A stretch of DNA of 64,000 nt. Source: PMNU01 sp035479375. GTDB taxonomy: Bacteria > Patescibacteriota > Saccharimonadia > Saccharimonadales > UBA4665. The translations under genes and the position numbers were made by a program. The notes under the pieces were generated by a model. The model made no database searches and had not been told where the DNA came from. It was given only the letters and a program-made list of their open reading frames with translations. Below are positions 57,022-64,000 of this stretch, piece by piece. Positions within the stretch are counted from its first letter, which is position 1. Each line of letters opens with the position of its first letter. The stretch spans positions 1 through 64,000 of the forward strand of contig DATIIT010000014.1 in NCBI GenBank assembly GCA_035479375.1. Reading direction: 5' to 3'.

Positions 57022-58194
57022 CTAGAAGTGCAAGAACACGAGCCCAGTCGTATACCGCCAGCCTTCGCTATACTGTCCGGTAAGCTGCTGGTTGTACTGC
57101 TGCACGTAAATCTGCGTCTTGTCAGGGCTGACAGCCTGCACCCACATGGCGTGGCCGTAGGCGCCGGCGTTACTAATAGCCACCGAGCCGGCCGTTGGGT
57201 TGCTGTCCACCGGTATGCCCACGGCGCGGGCATTGTCGTCCCACTGGTTGGCATTGCCGATGCCACCCCAGTACGGCATGTCGCGGTCGGTCTTGCCGCC
57301 CAGGTACGCCTGGTGGACCTTAAACGCCGTAAACGACACGCACTCGCGGTTATACATCCCCCAGGGGTCAATCAAGCTATCTTGTGGTGCGTTATTCCAA
57401 CTGTCCGGGTAGCCGCCGTGGTCTGGGCTGGTGGTAAACGTACCAATGTTGTACCGTGCGTTCAGGATGGCCTGTTGTTTGCGCAGGTCACCAATCTTGG
57501 ATTGGTTCGAGGCAATTTGCTGGTTAAAGCTCGCCTGGTCCTGCTGGTTCTTAGACAACAGTGCCGATTGCGTCCCCCGCGCGTCCGCCAGCTGCCCTTG
57601 TTGCCCCTGCTGGTCTTGCAGCAGCCCGTCCACCGCCTCCTTTTGCCGCTTCAGCTGCGACTGTAGGTCATTAATCTTCTGCAGCGTGTCCTGGATCTTG
57701 TTCTGCACATTGGTGCGGTACTGCTCTTTGTCTACAAAATCGCTCAGGTTGCCGCTGCTGGCCAGCATCTCCAGGGTTGTAGGCTGCCCATCTACGTACA
57801 TGGCCTTAATGTCGCTGCCCAAGACCGCCTTTTGCTCGTTGAGCTTGGCTTGGTTGTCGGTAATCTGCTGCTGCAGCGCCGCTTGCTGCGCCAAATTGGC
57901 GTTAATCTTGCTTTGCAGGTCGTTAATCTGCGCCTGCAGTTTATTAATGGCGTCCTGGTAGCTGCTGGCCTGGTTCAAGAGGTCGTTCAGCGAGTTTTTG
58001 GCGCCCGCATTCTGCTGCTGCAGCTGGGCAATTTGCTCGTCAAATTGGTCGGCCCGCACGCGCGGCACAGCCACCAGCCCGGCCAGCACCACCACGCCAA
58101 CCACCATACAATGTACTAGTGCGGCGCGGCGCGAAAATCCATGGAAACCAGTTTTTATAGATTGTTTTTTGTGTTTCATATGGTGTAAAACCAT
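57022..58194 (-). CDS. pcsB: PcsB-like peptidoglycan hydrolase (coiled coil + CHAP domain)
   Basis: 390 residues from ATG 58194. The in-frame ATGs at 58209 and 58206 lie inside the -10, so cannot be used. Signal-anchor (VHCMVVGVVVLAGLVAVP), a long Gln-rich coiled coil (about 48-235, SLNDLLNQASSYQDAINKLQ), then a CHAP amidase/endopeptidase domain with the catalytic Cys in NRECVSFTAF (about 285) and His in AYGHAMWVQAV (about 348). This is the layout of streptococcal PcsB, which is activated by FtsEX. Here ftsX and ftsE lie directly upstream, which strongly supports that role. Confidence 0.9.
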   Translation of the reverse strand: MVLHHMKHKKQSIKTGFHGFSRRAALVHCMVVGVVVLAGLVAVPRVRADQFDEQIAQLQQQNAGAKNSLNDLLNQASSYQDAINKLQAQINDLQSKINANLAQQAALQQQITDNQAKLNEQKAVLGSDIKAMYVDGQPTTLEMLASSGNLSDFVDKEQYRTNVQNKIQDTLQKINDLQSQLKRQKEAVDGLLQDQQGQQGQLADARGTQSALLSKNQQDQASFNQQIASNQSKIGDLRKQQAILNARYNIGTFTTSPDHGGYPDSWNNAPQDSLIDPWGMYNRECVSFTAFKVHQAYLGGKTDRDMPYWGGIGNANQWDDNARAVGIPVDSNPTAGSVAISNAGAYGHAMWVQAVSPDKTQIYVQQYNQQLTGQYSEGWRYTTGLVFLHF

Positions 58195-58204
58195 CCGTAT
58201 TTTC

Positions 58205-58232
58205 ATCATACCACGCTCCCCCGTGCGGTCAA
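58205..58232 (-). promoter_or_regulatory. Promoter of the PcsB-like gene
   Basis: Minus strand TTGACC (58227-58232), 16-nt spacer, TATGAT (58205-58210). The hydrolase can thus be made apart from ftsEX. The ATG at 58194 begins 10 nt after the -10. Confidence 0.65.
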
Positions 58233-58265
58233 GTTGCCCTCTGCTGCCGGTGTTTGGTGTATGTA

Positions 58266-59207
58266 CTACTTGATCGTTTTAAATTTGAGGTACCGCCGGG
58301 TCGCTACAGTAGATGATGCGGCTCCAATAAGTATACCAAGTGCCAGCTGCAACGCCAAAAGCTGCAAAAAGTGTGCGTGGAAATAGGTTGCCGCGTAGTT
58401 AATGTCCAGCAAACCAAGGCTCGTGGCCTGCAGTGCCGAGGCGCTCGCCACAAACAGCGAATGGATCAACAACACCGACACCAGCGCCGAAATCACCCCA
58501 TACGTAACCGCCTCCACCACAAACGGCCCGCGGATATACGAGGTGCTGGCACCCAGCAGCCGCATAATCGTCAGCTCGTCGCGCCGGTTAAAAATGGCCA
58601 TCTGGATCGTGTTGAAAATAATCAGTACCGAGATCACCGCAAACACCACCACCGCAATAATGCCAGCGCGCTTCATGAGGTTAGTGGCGTGCGCAATTTT
58701 ATCTATTGCCGCCTTGCGGTCGCCGTTGTACGAAATCTGGTCAATAAGCGGGCCGAAGCGCTTCTGCTCCAGCGCCGTCTGGATGTCCGGGATCTTGTTG
58801 AGGTCGCGCGGCTTCACCCGGATCGTCGCCGGGATCGGGTTGTCCGTGGCGCTCAGGGCGCTCAGCAGCTTGGTGTCGCCCGCGTTCTCCTGCTTGTAGA
58901 CCTCCAGCGCCTTATCTTTGTTGAGGTACGTCACCCCAGACACATTAGGCAGCGCACGCAAGTCACTCAGTAGCAGCTGCACCTGCTCGGGTGGCGCCGA
59001 GTCCTTCAAATACACCGACACGTCAATCTTGGCCGTAATCTGCGCAATTGTATTGGCAAACGTGGCGTTGGTGACCACCGAAAACAGCACAATCGTCAGC
59101 GTAATAATCATCACCGCCATGGCCGCAATGCTCAGCCAAGCGTTGCGCACAAAGTTCGTAATGCCCGTGCGGATAATGCGGGCAAAGGTGATCAGCTTGC
59201 GGTTCAT
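58266..59207 (-). CDS. ftsX: Cell division ABC transporter permease FtsX
   Basis: Membrane half of the FtsEX complex, transmitting ATP hydrolysis to a wall hydrolase outside. The 313 residues have four membrane helices: one near the start (SIAAMAVMIITLTIVLFSVV), then a roughly 100-residue extracytoplasmic loop (INVSVYLK-type ECD, KIDVSVYLKDSAPPEQV) and three C-terminal ones (GIIAVVVFAVISVLIIFNTI and others), the FtsX/MacB layout. RRDELTIMRLLGAS is the cytoplasmic coupling motif. It overlaps ftsE by 4 nt (ATGA). Confidence 0.95.
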   Translation of the reverse strand: MNRKLITFARIIRTGITNFVRNAWLSIAAMAVMIITLTIVLFSVVTNATFANTIAQITAKIDVSVYLKDSAPPEQVQLLLSDLRALPNVSGVTYLNKDKALEVYKQENAGDTKLLSALSATDNPIPATIRVKPRDLNKIPDIQTALEQKRFGPLIDQISYNGDRKAAIDKIAHATNLMKRAGIIAVVVFAVISVLIIFNTIQMAIFNRRDELTIMRLLGASTSYIRGPFVVEAVTYGVISALVSVLLIHSLFVASASALQATSLGLLDINYAATYFHAHFLQLLALQLALGILIGAASSTVATRRYLKFKTIK

Positions 59208-59887
59208 ATCTTGTACTGCGCCCCGGCAAGGTCGCTGGCGATCTGGCCATGCTGGATCGTCACCACCCGCCGCTTCAATTTATTAACAATGTCCTGGTTG
59301 TGCGTGGTCAGCAGCACCGTCGTCCCGTAGTGGTTAATCTTTTCCAGAACCTTGATGACGTCCCAGGCGTGCTTCGGGTCAAGGTTGCCGGTGGGTTCGT
59401 CGGCAATCAAAATCTTGGGCTGGCGCACAATGGCGCGGGCAATGGCCACACGCTGCCGCTCGCCGCCAGACAGCTCCGCCGGCATGCGCTTTTCTTTGCC
59501 GCGCAGGTTTACAATCTCTAGAACCTTGGGCACCGTGGCCTTAATTTCGTGGTTTGTGGCGCCCACAATTTCCAGGGCAAAGGCAATATTTTCAAACACT
59601 GTGCGGTTGGGCAGCAGCTTGAAATCCTGGAATACCACGCCGATCTTGCGCCGCAGCAGCGGGATCTCACGGTCTTTCAGCTTGTCGTAATCAATGCCGC
59701 CCACAATAATCTTGCCGCTCGAGGGCTTCTCCTCGCGTGTCAAAAGCCGCAATAGCGTGGTCTTCCCCGCCCCAGACTGCCCCACCACAATCACAAACTC
59801 CTTCGGCTCAACGTGCAGGCTAATCCGGTCTAATGCCGGCGTCGCCACCTTCCCATAGGTCTTCGTTACCCTGTCTAACAGAATCAT
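59204..59887 (-). CDS. ftsE: Cell division ATP-binding protein FtsE
   Basis: ATPase of FtsEX, 227 residues. Walker A GQSGAGKTTLLRLL, Q-loop VFQDFKLLPNRTVFEN, signature ELSGGERQRVAIARA, Walker B ILIADEPTGNLDP and the switch His in TTHNQD. Length is typical. A TATTAT (59895-59900) ends 7 nt before the ATG, so its message is leaderless. It starts the ftsE-ftsX-pcsB run, though the hydrolase also has its own promoter. Confidence 0.97.
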   Translation of the reverse strand: MILLDRVTKTYGKVATPALDRISLHVEPKEFVIVVGQSGAGKTTLLRLLTREEKPSSGKIIVGGIDYDKLKDREIPLLRRKIGVVFQDFKLLPNRTVFENIAFALEIVGATNHEIKATVPKVLEIVNLRGKEKRMPAELSGGERQRVAIARAIVRQPKILIADEPTGNLDPKHAWDVIKVLEKINHYGTTVLLTTHNQDIVNKLKRRVVTIQHGQIASDLAGAQYKI

Positions 59888-59910
59888 TAGGACTATAATA
59901 GCAATTTTAC

Positions 59911-59934
59911 GCTGCGCTGCCCACCCCGCGCAGC
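59911..59934 (-). terminator. Possible hairpin terminator
   Basis: GCTGCGC (59911-59917) pairs with GCGCAGC (59928-59934); on the minus strand it is followed only by GTAAAATT, so there is no real U-tract. It sits between the orphan gene and the ftsE promoter. Confidence 0.4.
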
Positions 59935-59952
59935 ACGGTTATCCAGCCCGCC

Positions 59953-60615
59953 TTACGGGTGGGGTGGTGGCAGGTAAAACGCCGCGCCTGGGACAAGCAT
60001 TGAATCATAGTGGGGGCCTACTACGGGAGGGCTCCCAATAGGGAACCCGGGCGCCGTTTCAACGTGGCGGTAAACCGTCTGTTGGCCACCATGCTGAAGA
60101 TCGCGGTGGGTTTGGGCAATGACCAACAGATCGCCAGGAGCCGCCACCCGCTGCGCCCTCTCCAACAACCTCATGCCGTCATACGCTGCGCCGGACGCGT
60201 TACGGCTGTTGAGCTCCATAGTCTGCCCCACCCCTGCCGTGACAGGGAAATTCGGAAATATACCGGGAGCCATCGTTAGGTGGTCAGGATTTGTGAATTC
60301 CCCATTAATTGCCGCACCAAGCCCGAGCGTAAGATCCTCCCTAATGAATGCGCTATTCCCAACGGTTACGGCCGTGGACAGGCCTATCCTGGCCGCAGCC
60401 ATGCACAATGACCCAATAGATACCGCGGTATGCAAAATGGCCTCACGCGGCACGCCGTAGTTTCTGGCAGTATTATTTAACCATTGCATTGACGCCTCTG
60501 ATACGAGCAGATTTACCGATGTAAGGCCGGGCGTGTTGAACCAGCGGTTGTAGATGCCGTCCACGAACGCTTTGTCGAAGCGGGTATTGAGTGGTTTAAG
60601 TATAGGTGCCGGCAT
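59953..60615 (-). CDS. Hypothetical protein (220 aa)
   Basis: Starts MPAPILKPLNTRFDKAF. The middle has Ala/Gly/Ser-rich helices (HTAVSIGSLCMAAARIGLST) and an Asn-rich stretch (GQTMELNSRNASGAAYDG) and the end is Pro-rich (YLPPPHP). No signal peptide, membrane helix or known motif. It lies between prfB and ftsE on the same strand, 59 nt after prfB. Function unknown; an orphan like those at 981, 41202 and 43138. Confidence 0.6.
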   Translation of the reverse strand: MPAPILKPLNTRFDKAFVDGIYNRWFNTPGLTSVNLLVSEASMQWLNNTARNYGVPREAILHTAVSIGSLCMAAARIGLSTAVTVGNSAFIREDLTLGLGAAINGEFTNPDHLTMAPGIFPNFPVTAGVGQTMELNSRNASGAAYDGMRLLERAQRVAAPGDLLVIAQTHRDLQHGGQQTVYRHVETAPGFPIGSPPVVGPHYDSMLVPGAAFYLPPPHP

Positions 60616-60674
60616 TGCAATAATCCTCTACTGCTTACTATACCACATATAAGATTATTTGTACAGAATAGTAG

Positions 60675-61766
60675 CTAGTCCGTGCTGGCACCGAGCGTGT
60701 GCTCAAGATACGCGTCAATAAGCCCGTCCAGCCCGCCGTCCAGCACGGTGTCGGGGTCGCTTGTCTCGTAGCCGCTGCGCAAATCCTTGACCTGCTTGTA
60801 CGGGTGCAGCACATAATTGCGGATCTGGCTGCCAAACTCGTTGGCGCTGCTCGGCCCCTTCAACTCGCTGATTTTATCCTTGTGCTGCTCCATTTGCAGC
60901 TGGATGAGCCGCGAGCGCAAAATCGTCATCGCCGTGTCTTTATTTTGCAGCTGCGAGCGCTCATTTTGGATCGCCACGCTGACCCCTGTTGGCAAGTGGG
61001 TGACGCGCACCGCACTATCCGTGGTGTTCACCGATTGCCCACCGTGCCCGCCGCTGCGGTACACGTCCACGCGCAAGTCTTTGTCGTCAATCTTCAGCTC
61101 CTCTGGCCGGTCAATTTTGGGCAGTACGTCTACCTTGGCAAAGCTCGTTTCCCGCGAGGCGGCCGAGTTAAAGGGGCTGAGCCGCACCAGCCGGTGCACG
61201 CCATGCTCCCCGCGCAACTTGCCGTAGGCGAACGGCCCAGAGACCTCCAAAGTTACGCTTTTAATGCCCGCTTCGTCGCCCGGCGACTCGTCTACTGTAG
61301 CCACTTCCTTATGCGTTTCCGCCCAACGCACATACATGCGTTGCAGCATGCCCGCCCAGTCTTGGGCGTCGGTGCCGCCGGCGCCGGCATAAATGCTCAC
61401 AATGGCGTCGTGGTCGTCGTACGGCCCGGCAAACTTCAGGTCGTCTTTCAGGGAGGCGAAGCGCACAAACAGCCCGTCTAGCTGCTCGCTTAAATCGCCG
61501 CGCAGCAGCGGGTCGCCCATGTCGAGCAGCTCAATCAGCTCCGCGATATCTTGCCGCAGTGCCACCCAGGGCTGCACCCGCCGTTCCAATTTGGCCTGCT
61601 GCTTTACCGTCGATTGCGCCGCCTGTGTGTCTTTCCAAAAATCCGGATGCACCGCCTGTGCTTCCAGCTTTGCTTTGTGGGCTACCAAACGGTCCACGCC
61701 CACACGCTGGGCTGCCGCCTCTACCTCAGTCTGCAAGTCTAAGGCTTGCTCTCGAATATCATCCAT
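60675..61766 (-). CDS. prfB: Peptide chain release factor 2
   Basis: Recognises UAA and UGA and triggers peptide release. The 363 residues contain the stop-codon tripeptide in RLSPFNSAA (SPF, about 197) and the catalytic GGQ in SGGHGGQSVN (about 242). SPF marks RF2 rather than RF1 (PxT). There is no programmed frameshift: the frame is continuous across the region where E. coli has its in-frame UGA. ATG 61766 is used because the in-frame ATG at 61775 overlaps the -10. Its presence shows UGA is a stop here. Confidence 0.96.
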   Translation of the reverse strand: MDDIREQALDLQTEVEAAAQRVGVDRLVAHKAKLEAQAVHPDFWKDTQAAQSTVKQQAKLERRVQPWVALRQDIAELIELLDMGDPLLRGDLSEQLDGLFVRFASLKDDLKFAGPYDDHDAIVSIYAGAGGTDAQDWAGMLQRMYVRWAETHKEVATVDESPGDEAGIKSVTLEVSGPFAYGKLRGEHGVHRLVRLSPFNSAASRETSFAKVDVLPKIDRPEELKIDDKDLRVDVYRSGGHGGQSVNTTDSAVRVTHLPTGVSVAIQNERSQLQNKDTAMTILRSRLIQLQMEQHKDKISELKGPSSANEFGSQIRNYVLHPYKQVKDLRSGYETSDPDTVLDGGLDGLIDAYLEHTLGASTD

Positions 61767-61773
61767 TACGCCC

Positions 61774-61779
61774 ATTATA
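61774..61779 (-). promoter_or_regulatory. -10 of prfB
   Basis: TATAAT on the minus strand, ending 7 nt before the ATG at 61766. The first possible ATG (61775) is part of this hexamer, which decides the start and predicts a leaderless mRNA. Confidence 0.6.
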
Positions 61780-61878
61780 GCGTACCGCCGCGCCCGCGGC
61801 TGCGTATCTATGCTTTACAATAAAAATATCCATTACGCTATTGATTAAAAGTAGTTATTGTGGTACTGTAAGAGAGTT

Positions 61879-62736
61879 ATGGAAACTCCACTTACGCCTA
61901 CGCCCCAGCTTGCACCCTCAATAGAGGCGCCCGCCCCTCCGGTACAGCCCCCAGCTCCTGAAGTCGCCCGCACTGGCGGTTTCCGTGCGGCCGCTGAAAA
62001 AGTAGGCGGAGCCCTGGAAGCTGCATACCGTGCAGTGGTCACTGGCGTTGGCCTGCACCAAGCCGGCCTGAGGCCTGAAGCCGCCCCTGCCGCGGCCGAG
62101 CATAGCGCCAGTAAACCAACTGCCGGCGACCGTTTCGACAAACTCTTCCACCGGGGATTAGGGCTAACCGCCGCTGGTTTGGGTGTTGCCGCAGTTGCTA
62201 CCGTAATCGTCAATGGCGAGAGCTCCGCCCACCACGGCATGCAGCTCATGGCCGACAGCACCCCTATCCCCAGCGACCCGGTTAACACCGTCGCCCCCAT
62301 GCCCGGCCACGAGATGGGCTCTGGCAACACCCACGTCCCCGCCCTTGCCTGGGAGATTGGGCTTCCGGCTACCGTCACTGCCGGTTTGCTTGTAGGCAGG
62401 TTGATCCGTATGGCTAGAGACCGCAGAGGGGCGATAGAGTATAGCCACCCTGGTCCGGGCAGTAGCCCTAGCCGCCAACAACAGGAAATCGACCGAATTA
62501 ACGCAAACAGACGCCTTGCAAACCTTCATAAGGACGACCATACAGCCGGCCGTAGGTTAGGCAACGCTACCAGTATGCATCCCGGGCACACATACCCGCC
62601 AGGCTACGAAGCCCACCCGTTTAGCAACCACGACCCTCGCATAAAAAGCATGCTTCCCCCGGCTCCTTTGGCACCTACAAGACTCAGAGCTTACTGGAAC
62701 CCTAACCACGGCTGGCCCACTCGCCCTGACAATTAG
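61879..62736 (+). CDS. Membrane protein with Pro/Ala-rich N-terminus (285 aa)
   Basis: Starts at 61879 (METPLTPTPQL); the frame from 61858 would add seven odd residues. The first 35 residues are Pro/Ala-rich, followed by a helical region, a membrane helix (LTAAGLGVAAVATVIV, about 100-118), a His/Ser/Pro segment, a second helix (LPATVTAGLLVGRL) and a polar, Asn/Pro/His-rich tail. The layout resembles the following gene. No family recognised; probably a lineage-specific envelope protein. Confidence 0.65.
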   Translation: METPLTPTPQLAPSIEAPAPPVQPPAPEVARTGGFRAAAEKVGGALEAAYRAVVTGVGLHQAGLRPEAAPAAAEHSASKPTAGDRFDKLFHRGLGLTAAGLGVAAVATVIVNGESSAHHGMQLMADSTPIPSDPVNTVAPMPGHEMGSGNTHVPALAWEIGLPATVTAGLLVGRLIRMARDRRGAIEYSHPGPGSSPSRQQQEIDRINANRRLANLHKDDHTAGRRLGNATSMHPGHTYPPGYEAHPFSNHDPRIKSMLPPAPLAPTRLRAYWNPNHGWPTRPDN

Positions 62737-62742
62737 TACATC

Positions 62743-62771
62743 TTGACTAACCATTAAACTTATGGTAATAT
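62743..62771 (+). promoter_or_regulatory. Promoter of the 62781 gene
   Basis: TTGACT (62743-62748), exactly 17 nt, TAATAT (62766-62771). The ATG at 62781 follows after 9 nt, the clearest case of a near-leaderless start with both promoter elements visible. Confidence 0.75.
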
Positions 62772-62780
62772 AAATCCATC

Positions 62781-64000
62781 ATGTCTCACGCACCATTCAC
62801 CGAAGCCCCACTACCCCCCTCTCTTCCGGAGGAGGTTTCTGCAGGCACTGCGGCAGCCACAGAAGCCGCCGGGCAAATCCCTAACGTTCCCGCCGCCGAA
62901 CACGCCTCTGGGCACGCCACAGATGCTGCCGCGCCACATGCCGAAGCGTCACAAGGTGCTGTAGCTGGAAAAGCCCACGTAGAAAGCGCTGCCGACGTAG
63001 AAATGGCTGCAGCGCCCGAGCACCCAACGAGCGAAAAATGGTACCGCGACCTTGGTAGCCTGCCTACCCGCCTAGCGGTAAATGCACGCTTATGGCGTGC
63101 CGACCGACGGGATAGGTTCCACGAGAAACACGACGGGAACAACAGTACAGGAAGTAAGGTGCTCAGAGGGCTCAACAAGTTTGTGGCCACCGGCGCTGCC
63201 GCAGCCGCCGTACTTGCCACCACCAAATTAGCGGGCGCAGTTGTTGGCTTAGACCACCACGACCACGACGGTGGTGTTGCAGCTGAAGCTATCCACCAGC
63301 AGGCAGGCGCCTCCCACACGCCCGCCCACGAAGCTGTGCTGGCTAGCGTCGTTACCAACAACGACACAACCCCCGACAACTCCGTCGACCTGAACGGCTT
63401 TGACACCTCCCACCTGCCCCACGACCAGCTAACCGCCGACCAACAGCAATGGCTCGACGGCCACCACAGCGAAGGCGCCCTTGGCGCCTATGACGTGCAC
63501 AGCGGCGCCGACGGTCTAGGCAAGCACGGCACGGTATGGAACCAATCCATGAAGAGTCTCGTGGACGCCGGCTACGACCCCTCGCAAATGGACGATAAAG
63601 AGCAGAGCGAGTACGTCCATCACGTGCTGAGCCTGAACCACATGACAGAAGCTCAAGCCGCGGGCGCGGGCGACGACTTTGTGCCAAAGATGCCTTCTAA
63701 CGGGGACATCTTTACCCAGGTTACGCACATCACTGCTGGCCGCGAGGGTGGCCCGCTGATGCCCAGCCCTACTTCTGACTTTGCGCACCATCTGGGCGAC
63801 ATTAAGAACACTTTGCTTAGCGGCCACGGCCAGGACGCCCACACAGGCGGCGGCACTACGCTCCCGGGCGGCACCGGCAGCCATGGTGGCCACCCCGGCG
63901 GCACTACCCTTGGTAGCAACGGGGGGCAGCCTGGTGGCAGCACCCCTACCAGCGGCAACGGCCCGGCAGGTACTGGCTCCCCTGCGAGCATCCCTGGCAG
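62781..64000 (+). CDS. Large Ala/His/Gly-rich surface protein, 3' end outside window
   Basis: Open from ATG 62781 to the end of the window without a stop, at least 406 residues. Residues 1-75 are Ala/Glu/His-rich, then a basic patch, one membrane helix (FVATGAAAAAVLATTKLAGA, about 141-160) and a His/Asp-rich outside part. Residues about 230-320 form a denser module (TVWNQSMKSLVDAGYD, YVHHVLSLNHMTEAQA, FVPKMPSNGDI) that looks somewhat LysM-like. From about 355 it becomes Gly/Thr/Ser repeats, as in a surface stalk. The wall-binding role is inference. Its own promoter lies 9 nt upstream. Confidence 0.75.
   Translation, partial: MSHAPFTEAPLPPSLPEEVSAGTAAATEAAGQIPNVPAAEHASGHATDAAAPHAEASQGAVAGKAHVESAADVEMAAAPEHPTSEKWYRDLGSLPTRLAVNARLWRADRRDRFHEKHDGNNSTGSKVLRGLNKFVATGAAAAAVLATTKLAGAVVGLDHHDHDGGVAAEAIHQQAGASHTPAHEAVLASVVTNNDTTPDNSVDLNGFDTSHLPHDQLTADQQQWLDGHHSEGALGAYDVHSGADGLGKHGTVWNQSMKSLVDAGYDPSQMDDKEQSEYVHHVLSLNHMTEAQAAGAGDDFVPKMPSNGDIFTQVTHITAGREGGPLMPSPTSDFAHHLGDIKNTLLSGHGQDAHTGGGTTLPGGTGSHGGHPGGTTLGSNGGQPGGSTPTSGNGPAGTGSPASIPG

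Noticed and set aside
1..64000. UGA recoding (code 25, as in Gracilibacteria/Absconditabacteria)
   Set aside because: RF2 is present, and ftsW, yvcK, the degenerate receiver and the FAM173-like gene end at UGA at sensible points.
1..64000. tRNA or rRNA genes, insertion sequences, prophage
   Set aside because: No clover-leaf with CCA end, rRNA stretches, transposase or integrase motif was seen in the intergenic gaps or genes.

Overview
The window looks like a chromosomal segment of a high-G+C member of the Patescibacteria (CPR), most likely a Saccharibacteria (TM7)-like organism. This is inferred from gene content and not from any marker search. Points in favour: a compact genome with mostly touching or overlapping genes, an abbreviated dcw cluster (mraZ, rsmH, ftsL, ftsI, mraY, ftsW, murG, ftsQ, with no murC-F, ddl, ftsA or ftsZ), a sigma region-4/HARE-HTH fusion, many orphan hypothetical proteins, and many promoters that put the start codon at or next to the transcription start. 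RF2 (prfB) is present and UGA is used as a stop (ftsW, yvcK and others), so the standard bacterial code applies.

Layout. 1-11.6 kb, mostly plus strand: the tail of an upstream gene, rluB, der, pth, dprA, topA, the sigma4/HARE regulator and several orphan genes. Between pth and dprA a highly structured RNA of about 440 nt appears to be encoded on the minus strand, with a consensus promoter and a strong terminator. 12.3-20.7 kb, minus: the dcw cluster, headed by mraZ behind four periodic GTGGG boxes that look like its own operator. 20.9-26.7 kb: yvcK and radC (divergent), two unknown genes, a PIF1-type helicase with an HRDC-like tail, and nadD. 27.2-40.0 kb, minus: a small secreted protein with a curlin-like motif, then a tightly overlapped surface-glycan operon. 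That operon runs flippase, GT2, GT4, GT2, GT4, polysaccharide pyruvyl transferase, a 1254-residue AftD-like membrane protein with two duplicated carbohydrate-binding-like modules, a second polytopic protein and a small membrane protein.

40.1-51.4 kb, minus: an orphan KwaB-like (DUF4868) protein, RNase HI, a flavodoxin-like reductase, an SDR, glyS, recO with a degenerate receiver and a histidine-kinase-like protein, a FAM173-like membrane methyltransferase, xseB/xseA and a LPG-synthase-type flippase. 51.4-52.9 kb, plus: a TRM11-like methyltransferase and rpmA. 53-61.8 kb, minus: a canonical receiver, pyrG, a CtpA protease, a PcsB-like CHAP hydrolase directly behind ftsEX (a division-hydrolase module), an orphan gene and prfB. 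61.9-64.0 kb, plus: two single-pass Ala/Pro/His-rich surface proteins, the second running off the window.

Cell-wall work ties much of this together: dcw genes make and polymerise lipid II, FtsEX-PcsB splits the wall, and the 12-kb operon would build and export a probably pyruvylated surface polymer. I saw no tRNA, rRNA, CRISPR array, transposase or prophage gene.
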